Below are positions 42,800-51,227 of a DNA stretch of 64,000 nucleotides, piece by piece. Position numbers and translations under genes: made by a program. Within the stretch, counting starts at the first letter, position 1, and each line of letters starts with the position of its first letter. The stretch is from Turicibacter sp. (GTDB taxonomy: Bacteria > Bacillota_I > Bacilli_A > MOL361 > Turicibacteraceae), in assembly GCA_009780245.1 (NCBI GenBank), contig WRAJ01000006.1, forward strand, positions 1-64,000, read 5' to 3'. Under the pieces are notes generated by a model. That model was given only the letters and a program-made list of their open reading frames with translations, was not told the origin of the DNA and made no database searches.

Positions 42800-44077
42800 A
42801 TGAAAATAATCATTACATTACTATCATTATTAATGTTAAGTGCTTTTTTAACTGGTTGTGACTTTGATCCACCGAATAACAATGAGGATTCTTCTACTGA
42901 GACTCCTACCATCGAAAGAGTCGTCTCTGCAGATGATTTAACCATCGTACTATCAAATGACAGCTTGCCACCTGTTGACGGTGACGACATAATGACATAC
43001 AAGGAAGCTGCTTTAATTGGTTCGGCAATGGTCTTTGATTTGTTTGAGATAGATTTTGAAGACAAGGTTATTGTTATGCACTATATTCCGATAGGATCAA
43101 TGTGGAATAATACCAGAGGATTTCCTTATGAGCACAGTGAGTGGCTTGGATTTATTTGGGAAAGTGAGCATTATTCTTTATACTTAACTGATAGTTTGTT
43201 TCATTATGGAGAAATAGTCTCCTTGATTTCCTTTACAGCGAATACCACAACCGGTGCCGTTACTGTCATTAACAAACCTAATAAACTCATCCATGTACTG
43301 TTTCAATACAATCATCTGATACAAGATTTTGTAACATCTGGATTTGTTGATGAGAGCTTGAACCTTTCTTCCGCAGAGATTCAGCTTGCTCAAGAAAGGG
43401 CAGAATATTATCTTGCAATCTTTACAAACAACACACCATTAACACTTCTTTACGATCCAGTTACACACCCTTATGTGACAATCCCAATTCCATTTTTACC
43501 ATTTATTTTCATATGTGATAATGGCGACTATCACGGTGCTTCTTTTCATTATGAAACACTTCAATTGATAGGCGTATCTAGTCAAAGGCCATGGTCTGAA
43601 TGGGTTGATCCTGATTTGGATGATGATACTAATGACATCTATGTAGAATCATGCGAATACGATTGCATCATTTTTGGTGATTTTATTCAAGAATTGAATT
43701 TGTCACTTGGTCTTCCGATTTATCAAGCGATTAACCTTTTAGGTGAACCACATGACGCAGAATTTTTTGAGTTCAATGGCATGGAAATGTGGGCTATGTC
43801 TTGGCACTATTTCGACACAACTGATTTTTTTCCTTACCTAGTTCGTCTTGATTTTGAGGATGGCTACCTAGTTAATATTGTAGGATCTTTTCCCTATCGA
43901 ACAGATGCAGATTGGGAGAACTACAGTCATGAAATCAGATGGGGTATGTCATCGCAAGAAGCCTACCGACTTCTTGGTCTGCCAAGTATCATTCAGTATA
44001 ATGATGCAGACGGTCTAGGAGCAACTTGGTTAGAGTATGGCACTTATTCAGGCTTCGGTACTGGTATTGTTGATTAA
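42800..44077 (+). CDS. Lipoprotein, large paralogue with BamE-like C-terminus
   Basis: 425 residues, signal peptide ending FLTGC. Residues 40-265 share high similarity with the next gene. The extra C-terminal part has two motifs like the SmpA/OmlA/BamE fold (LGLPIYQAINLLGEP and IRWGMSSQEAYRLLGLPS), a fold seen in small surface lipoproteins. ATG 42800 fits GGAGTG at 9 bases; an upstream in-frame GTG overlaps the ribosome binding site. Confidence 0.82.
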   Translation: MKIIITLLSLLMLSAFLTGCDFDPPNNNEDSSTETPTIERVVSADDLTIVLSNDSLPPVDGDDIMTYKEAALIGSAMVFDLFEIDFEDKVIVMHYIPIGSMWNNTRGFPYEHSEWLGFIWESEHYSLYLTDSLFHYGEIVSLISFTANTTTGAVTVINKPNKLIHVLFQYNHLIQDFVTSGFVDESLNLSSAEIQLAQERAEYYLAIFTNNTPLTLLYDPVTHPYVTIPIPFLPFIFICDNGDYHGASFHYETLQLIGVSSQRPWSEWVDPDLDDDTNDIYVESCEYDCIIFGDFIQELNLSLGLPIYQAINLLGEPHDAEFFEFNGMEMWAMSWHYFDTTDFFPYLVRLDFEDGYLVNIVGSFPYRTDADWENYSHEIRWGMSSQEAYRLLGLPSIIQYNDADGLGATWLEYGTYSGFGTGIVD

Positions 44078-44151
44078 AAGTAACTGATTCAGAATAACGC
44101 GAATTTCTTTCATCATTAAACAATAGAAACAAATAAGGAGTGACGATTGCC

Positions 44152-45045
44152 ATGAAAAAAATTGCATTACTATCATTATTATTGTTAAGTATCTTTTTAG
44201 CTGGTTGTGAATTGTTTAATTCACTGAGTAGCAACGAGGATTCTTCCGATATTCCAACCACCGAATCAGCTTCCTCATATTCTGATATCCCTACCACTGA
44301 AGTTTTCTCAGCGGATGATTTAACCATCATGTTATCAAATGACCACTTGCCACCTGTTGATGATGAAGACATTATGACCTATGAAGAAGCTGCTTTAATT
44401 GGTTCGGCGATGGTCTTTGATTTGGTAGAACTAGATTTTGAGGATAAGGTTATTATTATGCACTATATCCCGATAGACTCAATGTGGAATAATAGCAGAG
44501 GATTCACTTATGAATACGATGAATGGCTTGGATTTATTTTGGCGAGTGATAATTATTCTTTGTATTTCTATGATCGTTTTATTCTTTCGGGAAATATGTA
44601 CTTTGATGAACAAATGAATCCTCGAATAGACGAATTGGTCTTCTTTATTGAATTCAGAATAAATGTCACGACTGGTGCCGTTACTCTTGTTAACAAACCT
44701 AATAAAGTTACCTATGTAGCTGCGCAATACAGTCATTTAGCACGGGATGCTGTGAACTATGGACTTGTTGATGAAAATTTGAATCTTTCGCCAACAGAGA
44801 TTGAGCTTGCGCAAGAAAGAGCAGAGCATTATCTTGCTATTTTCACAGGTGGCATACCGTTAACACTTCTTTACGATCCAGCTACACATCCTTTCATGAT
44901 AACTCCGATTCCATTTCTACAATTTACTTTCACATGTGATATTGATAACTATCATAGTATCAATCTTCATTATGAAACACTTCAATTAATAGGTATATCT
45001 AGCCTTGAACCATGGCATAACTTGTATTTTTCTGATAGTGAGTAA
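44152..45045 (+). CDS. Lipoprotein, short paralogue
   Basis: 297 residues, signal peptide ending FLAGC, a Ser/Thr-rich linker, then the same domain as its neighbour (FSADDLTI, LPPVDDEDIMTYEEAA, MWNNSRGF, LAQERAEHYLAIFTGG, HYETLQLIGISS). It stops where the larger paralogue continues into the BamE-like part. TAAGGAGTG upstream, identical leader layout to the first copy: tandem duplication. Confidence 0.82.
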   Translation: MKKIALLSLLLLSIFLAGCELFNSLSSNEDSSDIPTTESASSYSDIPTTEVFSADDLTIMLSNDHLPPVDDEDIMTYEEAALIGSAMVFDLVELDFEDKVIIMHYIPIDSMWNNSRGFTYEYDEWLGFILASDNYSLYFYDRFILSGNMYFDEQMNPRIDELVFFIEFRINVTTGAVTLVNKPNKVTYVAAQYSHLARDAVNYGLVDENLNLSPTEIELAQERAEHYLAIFTGGIPLTLLYDPATHPFMITPIPFLQFTFTCDIDNYHSINLHYETLQLIGISSLEPWHNLYFSDSE

Positions 45046-45206
45046 TCGTGCACTTGATTTTCACAAAAATTCCCAATGCTATAGTTTTGAAAATTTTTTG
45101 GTTTTCCATTCGCTATCTCATTGGGAGTCTATCATTATTCTTTTAGATTAAGATTTTCACACTAATTACAAAGCAATCAAAAATAATTAGTAAAAGATTT
45201 TAAAAT
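45046..45206. other. Spacer with long-range inverted repeat
   Basis: CCCAATG and CATTGGG face each other across about 45 bases, between convergent genes. No T run follows, so termination is uncertain. Confidence 0.35.
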
Positions 45207-47834
45207 CTATTGAAATATTGGTAATCCCCATAAGCCTAAAACATTATTAATTGCTTCCACAAGGACACGCCTTGCTGCTGATATCACATCAGCATTTCCT
45301 ACTGCACCTGCTGCTGTACTTAGAGCTAATGGCTTCGCTAAAGCAATCGCACCGATGACAATTCCAGAGATGATTAAAATCCTCAAGCCAGTTCCAGCAT
45401 GTTGTCTAATAAAATCAAGGGCATCGCTAGTTGTCGATGTAACCGATGCATGAGCAGCAGCAGGAATGGCTACAGGTGAATTACAAGTTAGTCGTACACC
45501 TCTAGGAATCAAGGTCAAGATATATTCAACATCCATTACATTTTGTGTTCCTGACAATGTAAATCTATCTCTAACGACAATTTCGATTCCAGGATCTCTG
45601 CCATCAAAGGCCAAACGAACGGTAACGTTAGGCTGTCCAATTATTTGTGGCAATTGTGCTTGAAATTGCGGTAGCTGCATGTTCTCAAAGCGAGTGTTTA
45701 GTCCTCTTAAAATACCAAGTACACCTTCTCCTAAACTAGGTGTTTCACGGGTGATTCTTCCGTTTTGTATGATGATATTATCAAATTCAAGGGGGGTATT
45801 ACCAGGCACTGCACCTTGCACAACTAGTCTTCTGTCAACCCGTGGCGTGATACACGTTGGCGGAACAAATGGCAACGTTTGTGTACGTCTAGTAAATACC
45901 AAGTTAGAGAAAAACCTATCTGGAACTGCCCCGCCAATTCCGATAGAACGGTGAATAGCGCTTATTTGACTGTGGATACGGCTATTCACTACGTTCATTT
46001 GAGCTTGAGTTAAATTCATCGTCGTATTTGATGGTGGGTGCGGCGTAGACGCAGATAATAATGCTCGAACTTCGTTTCGAATGTTTGTAATATTAATATC
46101 GTTACATAATGTCGATTGTCCCGGTAAGTCTCGATGCCTGACAATTCGTGTAACATGAGAAGCGCTCCATCCAAAGCGACGCATAGCAGCAGCAATTCTA
46201 ATTGCTAAGGTTCTAAGTTGAGTTGTCGTCACATTATTAATGCCTGAAGCATGTTGTCCTGTTACAGCGATGTGCCACGTATGGTTGTTTTGACTAGCAG
46301 CACCCCACATTCTACGTCGATCTTGCATATTGACTTCGACGCTTCCATTATACAGAACCACTTCATGGTAACCACCACGATTATCACCAGGAAACCCCAT
46401 CCCTGTATTTCCTCGCCAATGGTTTTCAAACATTGCAGTGTTTACATGATTACCATTTACAGGGTTGGCACTATGATGGATGACAATTTGAGTAATGTTA
46501 TTTAAATTTCTATCATCAGCGCCTCTTCCTAAAGCAATATGCATGCGGTTAATCACAGATGAAGAGCCACTAGTTCCGCCACCAGATGGTGGTGTTGTTC
46601 CGCCGCCGCCACCTGCCATTCGCAAGTCTTGAAGTCTAACGGCTCCTACTACAGCGCCTCCGTATGTAATAACCACACGGCTTCCAATGATTTCAATAAT
46701 CTGGCTAACACGTGTACGCGCAAATTGGGGCACGGCTGTACTTGTTCCATACCAGACGGCACTTGCTGCCAGCGTGACAGAATGACCGACGGCAAAACTT
46801 CCGCCTCCTGCTGGTGGATTTCCACCACCACCTGAGGTATTGCGCAAGTCTTGGAATCTTACAGCACCAACAACGACACCTCCGTATGTAATAACCACAC
46901 GATTTCCAATGATTTCAATGACTCGACTAACACGAGTTCGCGCAAATTGAGGAACAGCTGTATTTGTGCCATACCAGACGGCACTTGCTGCTAGTGTGAC
47001 GGAACTACCAACTGTAAAGTTTCCGCCACCAGTTGTTGGTGGTGGCGTAGAACCTCCTGAAGTGTTTCGCAAATCCTGACGCCTAACAGCACCAACAACG
47101 GCACCTCCGTATGCGATAACCACACGATTTCCAATGATTTCAATAATTTGACTAATACGATCACGGGCAAATTGAGGCACCACGGTGTTTGTGCCATACC
47201 AGACAGCGTTTGGTGCTAGAATGACAGAGTTTCCGACTACAAAATTCCCTCCTCCTACTGGTGGCGCACTAGTTCCTCCTCCTGAAACAAGTGTCACATT
47301 AGCATGTCTGATCCATGATAAGATGCCACCTAACAGTAATTCATTACCGTTATTTCTCATTTCAATAACCTGATACACTTGACCTCGAACCCACGTTGGA
47401 ATTCCTTCTCCTGTTGCCCAAGTTGTCGCATTTTGATTAACACGAACTTGTGAACCGACAACAATAAAGTCTGAAGACATCGGTGCAATTTGGGCGAAGC
47501 TTTCGAAATTAGCAGTTTCAATTTCTTCAGGTGATGAAAACTCTTCTAACAAAGGTTCTTCGAGTGGCAAAGCTTCTGGTGATGGAAACTCTTCTAGTGG
47601 TAACATTTCTGGTAATAAAAGCTCTTCTTCTAATAACAAATCTTCTAGCAATCCATCTTCTAAAGATACATCTTCTGGTAATAAAGTTGCTTCATATTCT
47701 TCAGGAGCGACACCTAAGCAGCCACATCCACAGCCGTGAATCTCTGCTACTTCGGGTTGCTCTAAGGCAGACTCCGTGTTTTCTGTATGCTCATCTACAA
47801 GTTCATCATAAACAACATCGTTTTCTGTTTTCAT
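45207..47834 (-). CDS. SH3-repeat N-acetylmuramoyl-L-alanine amidase without signal peptide
   Basis: 875 residues. An acidic N-terminus carries GCGCGC (Cys35, 37, 39) and Leu/Glu/Pro-rich low complexity up to 105. Four SH3-like wall-binding repeats follow (126-183, 200-256, 275-331, 349-405) joined by Gly/Pro linkers; the last three are near identical. Residues 448-592 form an Amidase_2/PGRP domain with zinc ligands His453, His567 and Cys577 (RHRDLPGQSTLC). The rest is a beta-rich domain ending in a membrane segment (819-838). No secretion signal, so release may need the holin-like proteins or an unusual route. AGGAG precedes the ATG. Confidence 0.85.
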   Translation of the reverse strand: MKTENDVVYDELVDEHTENTESALEQPEVAEIHGCGCGCLGVAPEEYEATLLPEDVSLEDGLLEDLLLEEELLLPEMLPLEEFPSPEALPLEEPLLEEFSSPEEIETANFESFAQIAPMSSDFIVVGSQVRVNQNATTWATGEGIPTWVRGQVYQVIEMRNNGNELLLGGILSWIRHANVTLVSGGGTSAPPVGGGNFVVGNSVILAPNAVWYGTNTVVPQFARDRISQIIEIIGNRVVIAYGGAVVGAVRRQDLRNTSGGSTPPPTTGGGNFTVGSSVTLAASAVWYGTNTAVPQFARTRVSRVIEIIGNRVVITYGGVVVGAVRFQDLRNTSGGGGNPPAGGGSFAVGHSVTLAASAVWYGTSTAVPQFARTRVSQIIEIIGSRVVITYGGAVVGAVRLQDLRMAGGGGGTTPPSGGGTSGSSSVINRMHIALGRGADDRNLNNITQIVIHHSANPVNGNHVNTAMFENHWRGNTGMGFPGDNRGGYHEVVLYNGSVEVNMQDRRRMWGAASQNNHTWHIAVTGQHASGINNVTTTQLRTLAIRIAAAMRRFGWSASHVTRIVRHRDLPGQSTLCNDINITNIRNEVRALLSASTPHPPSNTTMNLTQAQMNVVNSRIHSQISAIHRSIGIGGAVPDRFFSNLVFTRRTQTLPFVPPTCITPRVDRRLVVQGAVPGNTPLEFDNIIIQNGRITRETPSLGEGVLGILRGLNTRFENMQLPQFQAQLPQIIGQPNVTVRLAFDGRDPGIEIVVRDRFTLSGTQNVMDVEYILTLIPRGVRLTCNSPVAIPAAAHASVTSTTSDALDFIRQHAGTGLRILIISGIVIGAIALAKPLALSTAAGAVGNADVISAARRVLVEAINNVLGLWGLPIFQ

Positions 47835-47868
47835 TGTAATAACTCCTCACTCAGCCTCAAAGCTGATT

Positions 47869-48138
47869 TTATTTTGTTCTGACACTTGCGTGCCACGCTG
47901 AAATAAATGATGCGAGAGTTTGATACGTCCTTTTAGTATTTTTACTCACCATAATAAAAGGGGCAAACTCAAGGGGAATGTTTTCTTGTGCAAGTTTTCC
48001 CATGACTTCAATTTCTAATCGCTTATCTTCTAACTTACGATCAAGTTGTCGCTTTTCCCGTGCGAGACGTTTATTCATCTTATCGTTGACCTCTTCTTGG
48101 CTCAGCAATATCTTGCTCGTTTTCGTTAACTTCTGCAT
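47869..48138 (-). CDS. Small protein resembling phage scaffold (DUF4355) fragment
   Basis: 89 residues: a long charged helix (EVNDKMNKRLAREKRQLDRK...) followed by KLAQENIPLEFAPFI, the signature stretch of DUF4355 capsid-scaffold proteins. Shorter than those proteins and lacking their acidic front. GGAGG precedes the ATG. Probably a remnant or domesticated part. Confidence 0.55.
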   Translation of the reverse strand: MQKLTKTSKILLSQEEVNDKMNKRLAREKRQLDRKLEDKRLEIEVMGKLAQENIPLEFAPFIMVSKNTKRTYQTLASFISAWHASVRTK

Positions 48139-48213
48139 TAAAAATTCCTCCTTACGAGTTTTCGGATGACTGGACGTCCATCATCTTCTGCTTTTACCGT
48201 CCAAGTGAAATTC

Positions 48214-48690
48214 TTACTTGTTTTTCAATTTTTGCTTCTTTTTTTTAAGTAACTTTTGAAACTCAGCATTCTCTTCCAAATAAGCTTCTAGTTCTAATTT
48301 GATGTGCTCTATCAGCAAATGATTAAGTGATCCAATCATCCTTTGTGTTGTTGATTTTGATAAATGCTCTCTCATAGCAATATTTTCCTGTGTTCGTCCG
48401 TCAAAATTATTCTGATAGAACAATTTACACACATAGTCAGTGCCCTGTTCCTTCACTAATTTCAAACCTTTGTCGACAATTTCAAGTAGTTTTCTGTAAT
48501 GATCGTTCTCTTTTTTGATTTCAAGAATCGAACGATGGCAATCCTTCTCTTTCTTTTCATGCAACTCTCTTTGTGCATATTCGGATGAATAAATATCTAT
48601 CTGATTTTCTAATCGTTTCACTTCATCTTCATTGGCCTGAATTTTCTTCTTAGTTTTAAGATATAATTTAATAATTGATTTTGCCTCCAC
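48214..48690 (-). CDS. ArpU/RinA-like phage regulator
   Basis: 158 residues starting GTG with GAGGAGC 8 bases upstream. A long coiled coil (15-85) precedes a sigma-70-region-4-like helix-turn-helix (RTQENIAMREHLSKSTTQRMI region), the shape of ArpU/RinA late-gene transcription regulators. Basic tail (KKKKQKLKNK). Confidence 0.55.
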   Translation of the reverse strand: MEAKSIIKLYLKTKKKIQANEDEVKRLENQIDIYSSEYAQRELHEKKEKDCHRSILEIKKENDHYRKLLEIVDKGLKLVKEQGTDYVCKLFYQNNFDGRTQENIAMREHLSKSTTQRMIGSLNHLLIEHIKLELEAYLEENAEFQKLLKKKKQKLKNK

Positions 48691-48942
48691 AATAATGCTC
48701 CTCTCTTAACTGTCATCCGTCTTAATTGAACATAGCTTCATTCTAACAGTTTTGTTCCGATAAAAAACGTCAAAGTTTGATCTTTTTCAAAACCGTTAAG
48801 AACAGCGCAGAAAACGCTCTTATCGATTTTGTTTAGAAAACTCTATTGCACTTTTTCTTCAAAATCTGCACAATAAAGATTCTTTTCTATTCTGATAAAA
48901 CAAAAAAATCGAGTTTTTGCTTGTATCAGCGATACTTGCACT

Positions 48943-49167
48943 TTACTCGATTTTTATTTTTGTTTTTAATTCTTCTGGGATTTCTAGGCTGTGCAGTTGG
49001 CGCAGGAGGGTTTCGCGTTCTTCGCCTTCGAATTTGGCCTCTATTTGTTTAGTGAATATCTGTATCATGAATTCGTGGTTCTTAAGGATTAGCTGTCTTC
49101 GTTTCTCGAGAATTTCTTCCTGATCTTTCATGATTTTTTCAATGCGCTGATACATGTCTTTTCTCAT
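48943..49167 (-). CDS. Small coiled-coil protein, unknown
   Basis: 74 residues, almost fully helical and charged. Ribosome binding site weak (GGGCGG). Resembles the C-terminal tails of Rpn-family proteins in composition (LHSLEIPEELKTK), so it may be a leftover of one. The 250 bases between it and 48690 hold no gene. Confidence 0.45.
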   Translation of the reverse strand: MRKDMYQRIEKIMKDQEEILEKRRQLILKNHEFMIQIFTKQIEAKFEGEERETLLRQLHSLEIPEELKTKIKIE

Positions 49168-49217
49168 ACTTAAAACCGCCCTGTCCCATTATTTCTGTAA
49201 CTTTTCGTTTAAAACCC

Positions 49218-49246
49218 TTGAAAAATTAGTGGAAGGTTGCTATAAT
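49218..49246 (+). promoter_or_regulatory. Strong promoter toward the small peptide gene
   Basis: TTGAAA (49218-49223), 17 bases, TATAAT (49241-49246). Transcription would start about 49253, giving a roughly 175-base leader before the peptide start. Confidence 0.65.
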
Positions 49247-49429
49247 TAACTTCAAGAGATTTGCTCGAATGTTGATAGCTTTTACCCTTAAGTATAACAC
49301 AAAGTAACGGTTATTCTGGTTTTTGGGGTCAATGCGCTAGTTATTTCTGACGATTCGACATTTTTTGAACTTGTATTTCAGGGGATTCTCTGGGGATATT
49401 TTAAATATCTATAAAAGGAGTGTCTCATT

Positions 49430-49513
49430 ATGTTTAGATTTTTATTTTTGATTGCTGCAAATATTGCACCACGAGGGCCTGTATGCTGGATAATGCCACA
49501 TAATTGCCCATAG
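49430..49513 (+). CDS. 27-residue candidate signal peptide precursor
   Basis: ATG with AAAGGAG 9 bases upstream. The peptide begins MFRFLFLIAAN (hydrophobic, amphipathic), has a Pro-Arg-Gly hinge, and ends CWIMPHNCP with two Cys seven residues apart. The leader-core layout recalls AgrD-type cyclic peptides, though no AgrB protease is nearby and no known AgrD consensus is fully met. It is divergent from the sensor/LytTR pair at 49552-51149. Could also be a small membrane toxin. Confidence 0.6.
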   Translation: MFRFLFLIAANIAPRGPVCWIMPHNCP

Positions 49514-49530
49514 GAAAAATATAATATTTA

Positions 49531-49573
49531 AAAAAATCAATGCGACCTTTTCTACAAGATCACATTGATTTTT
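49531..49573. terminator. Bidirectional terminator between peptide and sensor genes
   Basis: An 18-base stem (49532-49549 with 49556-49573, two G-U pairs on minus) flanked by A7 and T5. The sensor stop codon lies in the stem. Confidence 0.8.
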
Positions 49574-50406
49574 ATTTGTTCTTTTGTTGCGATGCATTTG
49601 TAATTTTTAATGGTGCCAAGCTCAGCATGCTTTTCTAAAGCTTGTTCGATTGACTTTTTGATTTCGATAATGTTATTGAATTCAATGACAAACTGATAGA
49701 CCATTTCCACTTGTTGATACTCAGATGAGAGGCTTTCTAGTGTTTCTAAAAATTCATCAGGAGTTGCCTGTCTCAAAAGACTAGTAGTGGTTGCCGTTTC
49801 TAACCTTGTTTTATTGTAGAGATAAATACCACTAATCATAGCTAGCGCAAATAAAGATAGATGTAAGGACAAAGAGAATCCAACTAATAGTGGCATTAGA
49901 TACACAATCAAAGACGCAATGGATACGATCGTAAACAACCATTCTTTCTTCACTAAAAATAAATAAGTTTTTCTAAAAACTCCTTGATACGCCATCCCAA
50001 TGATTAGGATTAATATTGCTAGAAATGAAAGAATGAATCTGAGTGGAATAATGATGTCAATCCATGCTACTACAAGTGTAGATACCACCACAAGCACATT
50101 TGATAACAAAAGCTTCTTTAAATCAAATGTCCTTCTCAATAAAAAGTAAGCTAAGAGCGGACGTAAGAAGTGATCCACTAAAATCCCATATCCTCCCGGA
50201 ATTGTTTGAATCATAAGCGTTGCCGTCACCGGATACACCAACAACAGCACAATGTTCCCATAAAACACGCCTTGTGGAATTTTAATCAACCGCGTGAACG
50301 ACTCCTTCAAATCCTTGCCATGAATATTAGCTAAAACTAAGTAAAACATCAACAGTTCAATAATTCTTTGAGTCAATATGACCAAGTTAACGTTTAATGG
50401 TATCAT
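49552..50406 (-). CDS. AgrC-like membrane sensor lacking the kinase domain
   Basis: 284 residues: six or seven hydrophobic segments (about 5-200) as in AgrC-type peptide receptors, then a short cytoplasmic part with a helical linker (FLETLESLSSEYQQVEMVYQ) in place of the usual dimerisation/HATPase domains. There is no phospho-His box and no N, G1 or G2 box. GGAGGG 8 bases before ATG; overlaps the LytTR stop by 4 bases, so both are made together. Confidence 0.8.
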   Translation of the reverse strand: MIPLNVNLVILTQRIIELLMFYLVLANIHGKDLKESFTRLIKIPQGVFYGNIVLLLVYPVTATLMIQTIPGGYGILVDHFLRPLLAYFLLRRTFDLKKLLLSNVLVVVSTLVVAWIDIIIPLRFILSFLAILILIIGMAYQGVFRKTYLFLVKKEWLFTIVSIASLIVYLMPLLVGFSLSLHLSLFALAMISGIYLYNKTRLETATTTSLLRQATPDEFLETLESLSSEYQQVEMVYQFVIEFNNIIEIKKSIEQALEKHAELGTIKNYKCIATKEQIKINVIL

Positions 50407-51149
50407 TGCTTGTTCCCTCCTTTTGCTTTATTAATTCTCTTCCGCTTAAAATTCCCGATAAACTTTCGGCTAGTCGGCACCGCTTTTCCATCATAAAGGA
50501 TCAGCTCATAATCGGCGCTCGACACGCTTTTTACGTGAGAAGTGTTCACGAGCCAACTTTGATGCGCCTGCCTGATGCGATTTTCGACCCGATGAAAGGT
50601 AATGAAGTCTTCTAAAGGATGGTCGTAATAAAAGTCCTCGGTTTCTTCCATTTGGGTGACCGGGTTATGGTAATAAACTTTGATGCGACGACCTTTAATT
50701 CGTTCGATGCGCGAGACGTGTTTGACTTTATATTTGTAATCATCCCCGTTTTTCTCAATAATAATGGTTTGATCATCAAATAACACCGCAACCCGCACGC
50801 ACGTTTCGAGGCGCTCAAGAAGCTCGTTGTCGATGATCGGATAAGGAATGAAAAAGGAGGCAACACTTTTATCTCTTTCCAACTGCAGTTTTTCAGTTCT
50901 TTCCGTTGAAATAAAAATCGTCGGCGTCCATTCTGAGTGATCCTCACGGGCTTGTCTTAAAAAATTCAAAATCTCATCGCTCGTCTCTTCGGCCGACATC
51001 ATAATGAAAACGTCAATGTGGTGCTCATCAAGGGTGTCCAAACCACTCCACGCATCCTCCACAATATGAAGCTGATACTTCTCTTTTAACTTGTCTTGCA
51101 AGGCTTGCTCAATTTCATAATTATTTTTAATAATCAGTACGCTTCCCAC
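50403..51149 (-). CDS. LytTR-family regulator without phospho-acceptor Asp
   Basis: 248 residues starting GTG (GGAGGG 9 bases upstream). The front has a receiver-like length, but the acidic pocket is KNN and the phospho-Asp position is Met51 (DVFIMMSAEE). The LytTR domain spans about 135-240 (VKHVSRIERI, FITFHRVENRIRQAHQSWLVNTSHV, VPTSRKFIGNFKRKR). Likely a DNA-binding effector controlled by other means than phosphorylation. Confidence 0.88.
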   Translation of the reverse strand: MGSVLIIKNNYEIEQALQDKLKEKYQLHIVEDAWSGLDTLDEHHIDVFIMMSAEETSDEILNFLRQAREDHSEWTPTIFISTERTEKLQLERDKSVASFFIPYPIIDNELLERLETCVRVAVLFDDQTIIIEKNGDDYKYKVKHVSRIERIKGRRIKVYYHNPVTQMEETEDFYYDHPLEDFITFHRVENRIRQAHQSWLVNTSHVKSVSSADYELILYDGKAVPTSRKFIGNFKRKRINKAKGGNKQ

Positions 51150-51184
51150 GATGTTCTCCCTCCATTCGTTTTGCGTAAAAGCAC

Positions 51185-51224
51185 GAAAAATCGAGCGCTT
51201 TTAGAATAGACGCTCGATCTCATT
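51185..51224 (-). terminator. Terminator upstream of the LytTR-sensor pair
   Basis: ATCGAGCG and CGCTCGAT with a 13-base loop, then TTTTTC on the minus strand. It ends the tail-anchored gene; only 36 bases remain to the GTG of the LytTR gene, too few for a separate promoter. Confidence 0.75.
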
Positions 51225-51227
51225 TTT

